DNA of 64,000 bases from Williamsia muralis (lineage in GTDB: Bacteria; Actinomycetota; Actinomycetes; Mycobacteriales; Mycobacteriaceae), in contig NZ_PEBD01000004.1 in assembly GCF_002735905.1 (NCBI RefSeq), positions 1 through 64,000 of the forward strand, written 5' to 3'. This document shows positions 18,064-26,381 of the stretch, one piece after another. Within the stretch, counting starts at the first letter, position 1. Each line of letters starts with the position of its first letter. The translations under genes and the position numbers were made by a program. The notes beneath the pieces are model-generated. The model was given only the letters and a program-made list of their open reading frames with translations, searched no databases and was not told where the DNA came from.

Positions 18064-18426
18064 TCACGCGGTATCGCTCGTTGCGTCGCGATCGGCCAGG
18101 CCCAGGTGCTCGATGTGGTAGATCGCCTCATCGAGCAGCATTGCGACGTGGTTGTCGTAGAGCCGATAGGTGACGTTGCGGCCCGCCCTGGTACCGGTGA
18201 CCAACCCCAACGCCCGGAGTAGGCGCAGCTGATGCGAGACCGCAGACTGTTCCATGTCGACGGCCTCGGCCAAGGCGGTGACTCCGAGTGGGCTGTGCCG
18301 TAGCTCGGTGAGGATCCGCAGCCGGCTCGGGGTGGCCAAGGCCTGCAACGTGGCGGCAACGGTCGCGGCGGACTCGGCATCAAGATGCGCCGGCGGCGCT
18401 GTTTTGCCCTCGACTCCGTGACCCAT
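18064..18426 (-). CDS. nmtR: Nickel/cobalt-sensing ArsR/SmtB repressor NmtR
   Basis: 120 residues, close to M. tuberculosis NmtR as remembered. The winged helix reads LATPSRLRILTELRHSPLGVT and MEQSAVSHQLRLLRALGLV. The metal site is kept: His3 at the N-terminus, Asp91, His93, His104 and His107 in YDNHVAMLLDEAIYHIEH. The two extra C-terminal histidines of the M. tuberculosis protein (109 and 116) are Gly and Thr here. It releases DNA when Ni(II) or Co(II) binds. It diverges from the P-type ATPase gene. A -10 (TATGAT) six bases before the ATG suggests a leaderless message. Confidence 0.9.
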   Translation of the reverse strand: MGHGVEGKTAPPAHLDAESAATVAATLQALATPSRLRILTELRHSPLGVTALAEAVDMEQSAVSHQLRLLRALGLVTGTRAGRNVTYRLYDNHVAMLLDEAIYHIEHLGLADRDATSDTA

Positions 18427-18432
18427 GCAGCG

Positions 18433-18483
18433 ATCATAGTCAATGTGCACGCATGTACACCTCTTCATGCGTACGTGTATGGT
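18433..18483. promoter_or_regulatory. Divergent nmtR/ctpJ promoter and NmtR operator
   Basis: The minus-strand -10 TATGAT (18438-18433) precedes nmtR. The plus-strand -10 TATGGT (18478-18483) precedes the ATPase gene. Between them lies the dyad ACGCATG (18449-18455) / CATGCGT (18466-18472), where NmtR would block both promoters. Confidence 0.55.
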
Positions 18484-18519
18484 TCGGGTGAAACAACGTC
18501 CCCGAGCGCGGAAGCTGGC

Positions 18520-20481
18520 ATGACGACAGAAACACCCACTCCCGTCACGGCCGCCGGTGGCATTGCGCACGCCAGGCGCGGCACCCGTTTGTTGTCCATC
18601 GATGAGGTTCGCTGGGCTTCCTTTGCGTTGGCGCTGTTCATCTGCGGCTTGATTCTGCAGCTGTCGCCGCTACCCGCATGGACGTTCTGGGCGATGTATC
18701 TGGCGTGCTACGTGGCCGGCGGGTGGGAACCGGCCATCGAGGGGTTACGGGCGTTGCGGGGGCGCACCCTGGACGTCGACTTGCTCATGATCGTTGCTGC
18801 CATCGGTGCGGCGGCGATCGGCCAGATCTTCGACGGTGCCCTGCTCATCGTCATCTTTGCAACGTCCGGCGCGCTCGAAGCGGTCTTGACCCGACGCACG
18901 GCCGACTCGGTTCGGGGGCTCTTGGACTTGGCTCCTGAACGAGCCTGCCGGGTCGACGAACGAGGCGACGAGACAACGGTGGACGCGGCTGACCTCGTCA
19001 TCGGCGACATCATCGTGGTCCGTCCGGGCGAGCGTATCGCCGGCGACGGGACGGTGGTCTGGGGTGCAAGCGATGTCGACCAGTCGACGATCACCGGTGA
19101 GTCGATACCAGCTGAGAAGACGCGCGGCGCCGAGGTGTTCGCCGGGACCATGAACGGCACGGGCGCCTTGACCATCCGCGTCGACAGGGAACCCTCGGAC
19201 ACCGTCATCGCGCGGATCGTGACGATGGTCGAAGATGCATCGTCGACCAAAGCCACAACCCAACTGTTCATCGAGCGGGTTGAACAGTATTACTCCTCCA
19301 TCGTGGTGGCGGCCACGCTCGTGATTTTCGCTGTGCCTTTGGCTTTCGGCTCCGAACTCGACTCCGCGTTGCTACGGGCGATGACGTTCATGATCGTCGC
19401 ATCACCATGTGCGGTGGTGTTGGCGACCATGCCACCCCTGCTCGCAGCCATGGCCACCGCCGCCCGCAACGGTGTGCTGGTCAAATCAGCTGTGGTGATG
19501 GAGCAACTCCGGGCCATCGACTTGGTGGCATTCGACAAGACCGGCACAGTCACCGAGGGGGCCCCACGCCTCGAGGCGATCCGCGCTCTGCAGGGTGCCA
19601 CGGTGGGTAATGAGGCGATCCTCGCGATTGCGGCAGCGGTCGAACGGCACAGCGAACATCCACTTGCCGCAGCCATCATCGCGGCCGCCGAAAGTTCCGG
19701 ACATCCAACGCAGCATGCAAAAGAGTTCGGTTCTACCCCCGGCGCAGGGGTATTCGGCACGATCGACGGACGGCGCATCGACGTCAGCCGGCCGCGGGCA
19801 CACGGCCCTGGCACCTCGGAAGGGCCCGCACTCGACACTTTCGTGGTGGAGCTCGAACAATCCGGGCTCACCGTTGTTGTTGTCAGTGTCGACTACAAGC
19901 CGGTGGGACTGCTCGGTCTGCGCGACACCATTCGGGCCGAAAGCGCAGAGGCAGTCGCAGCGTTGACGACACTCACTGGTCGGACGCCCGTTCTCTTGAG
20001 CGGAGACAATTCGCGGGTGGCCAATGCCATCGCCGCACGGATAGGCATCACTGACATCCGCGCCGAATTGCTGCCACAGGACAAAGCCGCAGCCGTGCGG
20101 GAGCTGCAGCACCAAGGCCGTACCGTGCTGGTCGTCGGGGACGGAGTCAATGATGCGCCGGCTCTTGCGACAGCTCACGCGGGTGTTGCCATGGGCCGCA
20201 AGGGATCCGATCTCGCGCTTGATACCGCAGACGCGGTACTCATCGGCGATGATCTCTCGCCGCTTACGAACGTCATCAGGCTCTCGCAACGAGCGCACCG
20301 AATCGTGGTCGCCAACCTCACCATCGCTGCAGCGTTCATCATCATCTTGGTGATCTGGGACCTGGCCGCCACGCTGCCGTTGCCGCTGGGCGTGGCAGGC
20401 CACGAGAGTTCCACGGTCATCGTTGCACTCAACGGGATGCGTCTGCTTTCTCAACGATCGTGGGGACTGCGCAACCGCTGA
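18520..20481 (+). CDS. ctpJ: P1B-4-type Ni/Co-exporting ATPase, CtpJ-like
   Basis: 653 residues. Four membrane helices precede the actuator loop (TITGESIPAEK). The SPC motif (Ser295-Pro-Cys297) replaces the CPC of copper pumps; the phosphorylated Asp is Asp339 in DKTGT; GDGVNDAPAL ends the ATP site. The last helices carry HESST at residue 628 where the P1B-4 group usually has HEGGT. Without an N-terminal metal domain, this fits cobalt/nickel export. Pairing with nmtR reproduces the nmtR-ctpJ arrangement of M. tuberculosis. Repressed by NmtR in the absence of metal (inference). Confidence 0.85.
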   Translation: MTTETPTPVTAAGGIAHARRGTRLLSIDEVRWASFALALFICGLILQLSPLPAWTFWAMYLACYVAGGWEPAIEGLRALRGRTLDVDLLMIVAAIGAAAIGQIFDGALLIVIFATSGALEAVLTRRTADSVRGLLDLAPERACRVDERGDETTVDAADLVIGDIIVVRPGERIAGDGTVVWGASDVDQSTITGESIPAEKTRGAEVFAGTMNGTGALTIRVDREPSDTVIARIVTMVEDASSTKATTQLFIERVEQYYSSIVVAATLVIFAVPLAFGSELDSALLRAMTFMIVASPCAVVLATMPPLLAAMATAARNGVLVKSAVVMEQLRAIDLVAFDKTGTVTEGAPRLEAIRALQGATVGNEAILAIAAAVERHSEHPLAAAIIAAAESSGHPTQHAKEFGSTPGAGVFGTIDGRRIDVSRPRAHGPGTSEGPALDTFVVELEQSGLTVVVVSVDYKPVGLLGLRDTIRAESAEAVAALTTLTGRTPVLLSGDNSRVANAIAARIGITDIRAELLPQDKAAAVRELQHQGRTVLVVGDGVNDAPALATAHAGVAMGRKGSDLALDTADAVLIGDDLSPLTNVIRLSQRAHRIVVANLTIAAAFIIILVIWDLAATLPLPLGVAGHESSTVIVALNGMRLLSQRSWGLRNR

Positions 20482-20522
20482 CCACTGCGGAGCGTCGCGC
20501 ACGTCCAACAGTTGCGCAGTTG

Positions 20523-20534
20523 CGCATTTATGCG
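20523..20534. promoter_or_regulatory. Candidate ArsR operator
   Basis: CGCAT-TT-ATGCG palindrome in the gap before the MFS gene, next to tandem TTGCGCA repeats (20512-20526). ArsR/SmtB sites of this form are common. The coupled ArsR gene at 21822 is the likely binder. Confidence 0.4.
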
Positions 20535-20586
20535 ATTAGGATTTCTCTCGAGTGGCCGCAGGCACGAGATGAAGGGGTCGCGGGCG

Positions 20587-21822
20587 ATGCTGGAGATCAT
20601 GCGTAACCGGACGTTCGGCCGGTTGTTCGCAGCTCAGGTGGTGGCACTCGTGGGGACAGGGCTACTGACCGTGGCGTTGGGGCTGTTGGCGTACGACCTG
20701 GCCGGTTCTCGAGCCGGTGCGGTGTTGGGGACTGCGCTGACGATCAAGATGGTGGCGTATGTTGCTGTGGCGCCGGTCATTTCCGCGCTCACCGATCGCG
20801 TGCCGCGCACAGTGTTACTGGTTGGAGCGGATGTGATCAGGGCAGCGGTGGCGGTACTGTTACCGCTCGTCGATCAGACGTGGCAAGTGTATGTGCTCAT
20901 TTTTGTGTTGCAGGCCGCGTCGGCGACGTTCACGCCGGCTTTCCAGTCGATCATTCCAGCCGTGCTGGTCAACGAAGACGACTACACGCGGGGCTTGTCG
21001 TTGTCGCGGCTGGCCTACGACCTCGAATCTCTGGTCAGCCCGGTGCTTGCGGCGGCGCTGCTGACGGTGGTCAGCTACAACTTCCTGTTCCTGGGCACAG
21101 TTGCCGGGTTCGTCGCGTCGGCGTTGTTGGTCATCTCGACGGTGCTGCCGCGGACGATCCCGGCTGATCGATCGCTGCGGCTGGTCGACCGGATGACACT
21201 CGGTGCGCGGGTGATGTTCGCGAGCCCGGTCTTGCGTGGGTTGCTGGCCTTGAACATGGTGGTCGCTGCGGCGACCGCGCTCGTGGTGGTCAACACGGTG
21301 GTGTACGTGCGCGATCTGTTTGGCGGGTCGAACATCGGAGTTGCGTTGGCGCTGGGGTGTTTTGGGGCTGGCTCCATGGCGATGGCGCTCGTGCTGCCTC
21401 GACTGCTCGCCTCGTTGCCTGATCGCCGGGTGATGACGACCGGATCGGCGACTGTGGCCGGCGGGTTGGTGGTCACAACGCTAATTCTTATGATCGCTCC
21501 CCCCACGACAACGGGATGGGTTGTGCTGGGCGCAGTCTGGACCGTGCTGGGTGCGGGGACCTCGCTGATCACCACGCCGTCCGCGCGGCTGTTGCGTGCC
21601 TACTCCGACGAGCAGAATCGGTCGTCGGTGTTCACTGCGCAATTCTCGCTGTCGCATGCCTGTTTCATTCTGACCTACCCGCTGGCCGGGTGGGTCGGCG
21701 CCCACATCGGACAGGTCAGCGCAGCGTCGGCCATAACTGTGCTCGCTACACTCGCAGCATTGGTCGCTGTCCGGATCTGGCCGGCGCGGCTCGAGGTGGT
21801 GTCTGCAGGAAGGTCGATGTGA
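20587..21822 (+). CDS. MFS efflux transporter coupled to ArsR
   Basis: About 411 residues from the ATG at 20587, preceded by AAGGGG; an ATG at 20569 is possible. Twelve hydrophobic segments are visible, with the MFS loop 2-3 motif (ALTDRVPRTVLLVGADVIRA) and a matching loop between helices 8 and 9 (LPDRRVMTTGSATVAGG). The N-terminal start (RNRTFGRLFAAQVVALVGTGLLTVALGLLAYDL, at about residues 5-37) is that of the MFS_1 drug/metal exporter group. It shares one base with the ArsR gene. It is the second probable metal or toxicant exporter in a row after ctpJ. Confidence 0.85.
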   Translation: MLEIMRNRTFGRLFAAQVVALVGTGLLTVALGLLAYDLAGSRAGAVLGTALTIKMVAYVAVAPVISALTDRVPRTVLLVGADVIRAAVAVLLPLVDQTWQVYVLIFVLQAASATFTPAFQSIIPAVLVNEDDYTRGLSLSRLAYDLESLVSPVLAAALLTVVSYNFLFLGTVAGFVASALLVISTVLPRTIPADRSLRLVDRMTLGARVMFASPVLRGLLALNMVVAAATALVVVNTVVYVRDLFGGSNIGVALALGCFGAGSMAMALVLPRLLASLPDRRVMTTGSATVAGGLVVTTLILMIAPPTTTGWVVLGAVWTVLGAGTSLITTPSARLLRAYSDEQNRSSVFTAQFSLSHACFILTYPLAGWVGAHIGQVSAASAITVLATLAALVAVRIWPARLEVVSAGRSM

Positions 21823-22181
21823 TGAAGCCGGTGACCAAAGCATCTACTGCGAGCCTGGTCCATCCCGGGGCGCCCGATCGTCAGCGCCTGGACTCTGCGA
21901 CCGCCACCTTTCGCATGCTGGCCGATCCGACTCGCCTGCATGTTTTGTGGATCCTGACCCGCGGTGAGGCTGATGTCGCCGCTCTCATCGAACAGACCGG
22001 AAGCTCCAAAACGTCTGTGAGCCAACATCTGGCCAAGCTGCGTTTCAGTGGTCTGGTCAGTACCCGCAAGGAAGGCCGCCGGGTCATCTACCGGATAGTC
22101 GACGGGCACCTGACCCGACTGATTCTCGAAGGAATCAATCATGCCGACCACATGGTGACAGGCGAGCCACCCCACGAGTAG
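21822..22181 (+). CDS. ArsR-family metalloregulator, KmtR-like
   Basis: 119 residues, starting at the ATG that shares a base with the upstream stop (TGATG). The winged helix is clear: FRMLADPTRLHVLWILTRGE and SSKTSVSQHLAKLRFSGLV. The C-terminal helix (VDGHLTRLILEGINHADH) holds three histidines and an Asp in the position of the alpha-5 metal site of KmtR/NmtR/CadC-type sensors. It most likely controls its own MFS operon through the palindrome at 20523-20534. Metal identity cannot be read; Ni/Co or Zn are plausible. Confidence 0.8.
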   Translation: MKPVTKASTASLVHPGAPDRQRLDSATATFRMLADPTRLHVLWILTRGEADVAALIEQTGSSKTSVSQHLAKLRFSGLVSTRKEGRRVIYRIVDGHLTRLILEGINHADHMVTGEPPHE

Positions 22182-22232
22182 ATGCGAGCAGGGGGCCGCC
22201 AGCCGGGCGTCCAGAAAAGTTGCGCTATAAAA

Positions 22233-22955
22233 TCATTCGTTCTCCGACACCGACAACAGTGTCGTCAGTTGCGCCTCCACAGCGACCTTCGTCAGCTCGA
22301 GTCCGGACAGGGGGCCGTCGCCGTTCTCGTGCTCCAAGAGTGCGAGCAGAATGTGCTCGGTCCCGACATTGTCGGCGCCCAAGCGCAGCGCTTCCCGGAA
22401 TGTCAGTTCGAGAACCTTCTTGGCCGACGAGTCGAACGGTATGAGGGCCGGTAGGTCCGATGATTCTTCAGGAAGTGTGCCCATCACGGTCGCGCGCAGG
22501 GCATCCAGCGATATGCCGACTCCGGTGAGGGTTCTCGCCGCCATCGAATCCTGATCGTCGATCAGACCCAAAATCAGGTGACCCGTGGTGATCTCGGCGT
22601 GGCCGGCGGCTCGTGCTTCTTCCTGCGAGTTGATCACGATATTCCGTGCTCGCAACGTGAACCGGTTGAACCCCTGGCTGGGGTCGAGAGCGGGAGTCGA
22701 TGCGGGCTTGGGTACGAAGCGTTTCTGCGCTGCCTGTTTGGTGACACCCATACTGGCGCCGATGTCGGTCCAGGACGCGCCCGACCTCCGCGCCTGGTCG
22801 ACGAAGTGGCCGATGAGGTGGTCGGCGACATCTCCGAGATGATCGGCGGTGAGTACTGCGGTGGACAGTTGCTCGAGGGTGTCGCTGTGCACCTTGGTGA
22901 TGGCCTCGATCAGGTCGTCGAGGCGAACTTGTTTGACGGGAGCTGGAGTAGTCAT
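22233..22955 (-). CDS. clpC2: ClpC2: Clp-N domain protein with N-terminal helix-turn-helix
   Basis: 240 residues, close to M. tuberculosis ClpC2 (Rv2667) as remembered. Residues 1-80 hold VRLDDLIEAITKVHSD and a helix-turn-helix at 61-80 (SWTDIGASMGVTKQAAQKRF). From about 97 on is a double Clp-N repeat (FTLRARNIVINSQEEARAAG, ITTGHLILGLI, AKKVLELTFREALRLG, VGTEHILLALLEHENGDGPL). There is no ATPase, so it is not an unfoldase; the domain binds substrates or drugs that target the ClpC1 N-domain. The helix-turn-helix and the twin palindromes just upstream point to autorepression. Confidence 0.9.
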   Translation of the reverse strand: MTTPAPVKQVRLDDLIEAITKVHSDTLEQLSTAVLTADHLGDVADHLIGHFVDQARRSGASWTDIGASMGVTKQAAQKRFVPKPASTPALDPSQGFNRFTLRARNIVINSQEEARAAGHAEITTGHLILGLIDDQDSMAARTLTGVGISLDALRATVMGTLPEESSDLPALIPFDSSAKKVLELTFREALRLGADNVGTEHILLALLEHENGDGPLSGLELTKVAVEAQLTTLLSVSENE

Positions 22956-22957
22956 GT

Positions 22958-23004
22958 CGTCAACCGTAGGTTGACGAGACAGAATCGTCAACCATTGGTT
23001 GACG
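22958..23004. promoter_or_regulatory. Twin 19-bp palindromes upstream of clpC2
   Basis: CGTCAACCGTAGGTTGACG (22958-22976) and CGTCAACCATTGGTTGACG (22986-23004) share the arms CGTCAACC / GGTTGACG. The first begins three bases from the clpC2 start codon. Centres are 28 bp apart. They would cover the promoter and the start, consistent with autorepression by ClpC2. Confidence 0.85.
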
Positions 23005-23167
23005 GACCGAGTGTCTGCGCCGGGCGGGGATGCGGGAAACTTCGGGCCCGCATACGGGGTCGTCGCTTTGTCGCCCAGCAGTCGAGGCTCGAGGTCTCCG
23101 GCACGTCGATCGCACCTACACGCCAACGAGTGGGCGTCGAGCCTTTGAGAGTTGGCGAACCAGAAGA

Positions 23168-23929
23168 CTATGCCAGGAACTGGACCAGCTGGTCCCACGA
23201 ACTGACCACCGCACTGACGCCGGCTTCGCGCAGTCCGTTGATGCGGTCATGTCTTTCGGACGCGGGAACGAACATGACGTTGCCGACGGTGGGGAAGCCG
23301 GCGCGCACTGCGGACAGAGCACCGGGTATCGAATCTTCGATGGCGAGCCCTTGTGACGAGTCGATTCCGAGGGCGAGCGCAGCGTGCAAATATATTGCCG
23401 GATCGGGCTTGCTCACGGGCGTAGGTAGTGAGTCCTCGGCACTGAACCGCAACTCTGGCGGAATCAGCCCCCCCAATTCAGTGGCAGTGAAACAGGCCTC
23501 GAGACGGACCGAGGCACTCGAACTGACGGCTGCCAAGCGATAACGTTTGCTCAGCTTTTCGAGCGGGTCAGTCACCAACGCGTCCGGCTGCAGGTGGTTC
23601 CCCAGGTGCTCGGTCACACGATCGCGCTCGATTCGGACCCACCTCTCCAACGCCTGCGGCGACATGGCTTCTGCTCCTGCATTCCTGAGCAGGTCACTTG
23701 CGGTGCTGCGGAAGTTCTTGCCCGTGGTGGTCAGACGAAGCTCGGACGCCGTAAAACGTTGCGGTACAGCAGCGGCGGCCAACATGTCATTGGTGACGGC
23801 GGTCGAAGCATCAAACGCCGGTTCTTCGGACGGGAAGAGATTCCCGTCTGCGTCGCACAACAGAGTGCTAATTGCGGTCCGATCGAACTCGCTGATCCGG
23901 ATCACGTCGCCGGCCCCGTCAGTTCTCAT
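23168..23929 (-). CDS. HAD-superfamily sugar/polyol phosphatase or mutase
   Basis: About 253 residues from an ATG overlapping the dehydrogenase stop (ATGA). Motif I is LLCDADGNLFPSE with Asp26 and Asp28; motif II is AVSSSASVR; motif III/IV are VSKPDPAIYLHAALALG and AIEDSIPGALSAVRAG. A helical cap lies between motifs I and II. This is the layout of beta-phosphoglucomutase-like enzymes, most of which are phosphatases for sugar or polyol phosphates. Coupled translation with a polyol dehydrogenase suggests it acts on a phosphorylated product or precursor of that enzyme. Confidence 0.85.
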   Translation of the reverse strand: MRTDGAGDVIRISEFDRTAISTLLCDADGNLFPSEEPAFDASTAVTNDMLAAAAVPQRFTASELRLTTTGKNFRSTASDLLRNAGAEAMSPQALERWVRIERDRVTEHLGNHLQPDALVTDPLEKLSKRYRLAAVSSSASVRLEACFTATELGGLIPPELRFSAEDSLPTPVSKPDPAIYLHAALALGIDSSQGLAIEDSIPGALSAVRAGFPTVGNVMFVPASERHDRINGLREAGVSAVVSSWDQLVQFLA

Positions 23930-25443
23930 GCCGATGCCCCGGTCTCGAAGCGTCGAGCTGATTGCCCGAGCACGCGACGAAGCCCTTCGCGATCGATGGC
24001 CCGAATGCACCCCTCGAGCTCGGCGGCCAGCACGGCATCTTCACCGAGAGAACCGAACACGTCTGCCAGATCGAGCAGAGGCCGGGGATCACTCCCCCGT
24101 GGAGCCAAAGCCCGCAACTCGTCGCTTCGCGCATCCTCGATGTCCATCGTCCGTCCCTGCGAGTCGGTGCCGCGCAGAACGCACATCCACGCAGCGACTG
24201 CAACGATGAGCAACGTGGACGGCCGGCCCTGCTGGCGTGCTTCGTTTAGGGACGGCAAGAGATAGGACGGGAATTTCGTCGATCCGCGAGCTCGCAAGCG
24301 CGACAGTTGGTCACCGATCTTCGGATTCGCGAACCGTTCCAGCAGGGTGTTGCAGTACTGGCCCAGGTCAAGCCCGTTCACCGGTGGAACGAGGGGAGAG
24401 ATCTCGACACAGAGCAATTGCTCGATGTATCTGCTGACGAGGTGATCGTTCATTGCCTGGTCTGTGGTTTCGTGGCCGAGCAGCCCGCCGATGACGCCGA
24501 GGGCACAATGAGCCCCGTTCAGAAGTCGAGTCTTGGCAAGCTTGTGTGGTGCGACGTCGGTGACGAAGTCGACTCCGACCTCCTCGAGAGGCGGCCGTCC
24601 ATTGCAGAAATTGTCCTCGATGACCCACTGCGAGAACGGTTCTGTGAGTACTGGCCACCGGTCGACAATGCCGAATCTCTTCTCGACCATCACCCGGTCG
24701 GACGGGGTTGTCCTCGGTGTGATCCGGTCGACCATGGTTGATGGAAAGGACACATTACGTTCGATCCACCGTGCGAGCTCAGGGTCGCGAAGCTCGGCGA
24801 AGCGCACAACTGCTCTCTGGGCCGCGACCCCGTTGTCGGGGATGTTGTCGCACGAGAGCACTGTGAAGGGCGGTGTTCCCGCGTGACGTCGGCAGCGAAG
24901 GGCGTCGACCAAATAGCCTACGGCCGTGGCGAAGTGGTCTGGATTGGCGAGATCGCCGACGATCTGCGGACATGAGTCATCCAGCTCGCCGGTCTCACGA
25001 ACGAGGTGATACCCGTTTCCGGTGATGGTCAGGCTCACGATACGGGTGTTGGGGTCCGCCAGTCGTCGTCGCAACTTCGGCGAATCGTCGGGTGCGTACA
25101 GGTAGTCGAGCATAGAGCCGACCACTCGCGCTTGCTCGCGGTCGGCGCCGCGCTCAACGACCGTGTACAGGCAAGCTTGTTGTTCCAAGGCCTCCTTCAT
25201 CTTCCGCCCGTGCAAACCCGCTCCCACCACACCCCAGTCGGTACTGATCCCCCGGCACGCCAACTCATCGAGATAAACGGCTTGGTGCGCGCGGTGAAAG
25301 CCTCCGACGCCGATATGCACAATCGATGGGGAGAGGCCCGCGCGATCGTAGGCAGGTCGCGATAATCGTTTGCACACCTCGGGCAGACTCGCGTCGGTCA
25401 GCTCAAGGTGAGTATCGGACAACAGTCGAAGCGCTTTCGGCAT
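23926..25443 (-). CDS. Mannitol dehydrogenase family polyol dehydrogenase
   Basis: 505 residues, the usual length of long-chain polyol dehydrogenases. The nucleotide site reads IVHIGVGGFHRAHQAVYLD (about 41-59). The family signature appears in SCDNIPDNG and FPSTMVDRITP, and catalytic Lys, Asn and His in HKLAKTRLLNGAHCALG. It oxidises a polyol to a keto sugar with NAD, or the reverse; mannitol, arabitol and altronate are all possible. An AGGGGGAG site precedes the ATG. A gap of 125 bases with a stem-loop separates it from the phosphatase gene upstream; the HAD gene is coupled downstream. Confidence 0.9.
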   Translation of the reverse strand: MPKALRLLSDTHLELTDASLPEVCKRLSRPAYDRAGLSPSIVHIGVGGFHRAHQAVYLDELACRGISTDWGVVGAGLHGRKMKEALEQQACLYTVVERGADREQARVVGSMLDYLYAPDDSPKLRRRLADPNTRIVSLTITGNGYHLVRETGELDDSCPQIVGDLANPDHFATAVGYLVDALRCRRHAGTPPFTVLSCDNIPDNGVAAQRAVVRFAELRDPELARWIERNVSFPSTMVDRITPRTTPSDRVMVEKRFGIVDRWPVLTEPFSQWVIEDNFCNGRPPLEEVGVDFVTDVAPHKLAKTRLLNGAHCALGVIGGLLGHETTDQAMNDHLVSRYIEQLLCVEISPLVPPVNGLDLGQYCNTLLERFANPKIGDQLSRLRARGSTKFPSYLLPSLNEARQQGRPSTLLIVAVAAWMCVLRGTDSQGRTMDIEDARSDELRALAPRGSDPRPLLDLADVFGSLGEDAVLAAELEGCIRAIDREGLRRVLGQSARRFETGASA

Positions 25444-25568
25444 GGCACTCCCCCTAGGAAGGTGCAGGGGAGCGCAGCACGGCTCCCTGGTTTGACGGGG
25501 AGCGCTGGTCTTTAACGCTTGGTCAGAAGTAGCCAGTAGCGGCGCCGACTAAACCTGCTACGCACACG

Positions 25569-26381
25569 TCACATCTGAGGTGCGCAGATCAGTAACTGCT
25601 GCAGGCTTTTCCACAATTGTGGCCCGGCAGCCAAGACATCGCCCGACTCTGGCCATGCGCCGGGCGACTCTCGGGTTGAATCACCCACTGTTCCTCCCGC
25701 CTCATGGACCAGAAGTAGACCGGCTGCGCCGTCCCAGGGTTGAAGGCCTGGTAGCCAGGCTGCGTTTGCCCGTCCGGTGGCCACCTGAGCGAGTGCGCAT
25801 GCCGCGCTGCCGCCGCGCCGAACGTCGCGCACGTGGGGGATGAGGCCGTCGATCATTCGGCCTGCGAATGGTTTTTGTTCTGCGCGACCGAAGTTGACCT
25901 CGATCAGGACCCGCTCGAGATCTACCGAATCGAGGATCGTCATCCGAGTTCCCTCGACCCAGGTGCCTTGCCCGAGCGAGGCGGCAGTCAGACGACCAAG
26001 AACTGGTTCCGACACCGCTGCGGCGACGATCGCCTTGTCACTCAGCCTGCGAGCGGCCACACTGACTGCCCAGTCTGCCCGCCCGTACAGGTAGTTGGTG
26101 GTGCCGTCAATCGGGTCCACGAGCCACTCGATATCGCTTGCGCCGTCTGATCGACCCGTCTCTTCCCCGAAAATCGCGTCCTGGGGCCTCGCCTTGTTGA
26201 GTGTCGCTCTGATCGCGTCTTCGGTATCACGGTCGGCCTGGCTCACCAGGTCCCCTGGGCCGGCCTTCTCTTCAACAGATAGCCGGTCGAGTTGGTGGAA
26301 CCATTCCATCGCGACCCGCTCGCCCTCACGTGCAGCATCTTTCGCAATAGTGAGCAGATCGTCGCGCCCGCCCGCAGTCAT
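25569..26381 (-). CDS. Inositol monophosphatase family protein
   Basis: About 270 residues, starting at an ATG inside the UbiA-like stop (ATGA). The metal ligands are in GEET (72-75) and WLVDPIDGTTN (86-96), with the C-terminal PWDGAAGLLLVHEAGG completing the site. The family removes phosphate from inositol phosphate, histidinol phosphate, fructose-1,6-bisphosphate or adenosine bisphosphate. Translational coupling to a UbiA-like enzyme suggests a phosphorylated polyol or sugar substrate in that pathway. Cytosolic. Confidence 0.85.
   Translation of the reverse strand: MTAGGRDDLLTIAKDAAREGERVAMEWFHQLDRLSVEEKAGPGDLVSQADRDTEDAIRATLNKARPQDAIFGEETGRSDGASDIEWLVDPIDGTTNYLYGRADWAVSVAARRLSDKAIVAAAVSEPVLGRLTAASLGQGTWVEGTRMTILDSVDLERVLIEVNFGRAEQKPFAGRMIDGLIPHVRDVRRGGSAACALAQVATGRANAAWLPGLQPWDGAAGLLLVHEAGGTVGDSTRESPGAWPESGDVLAAGPQLWKSLQQLLICAPQM

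Noticed and set aside
25444-25568. Possible riboswitch before the polyol dehydrogenase
   Set aside because: There is a GGGAGC/GCTCCC stem-loop, but no conserved riboswitch core that I recognise; it may simply be a terminator.
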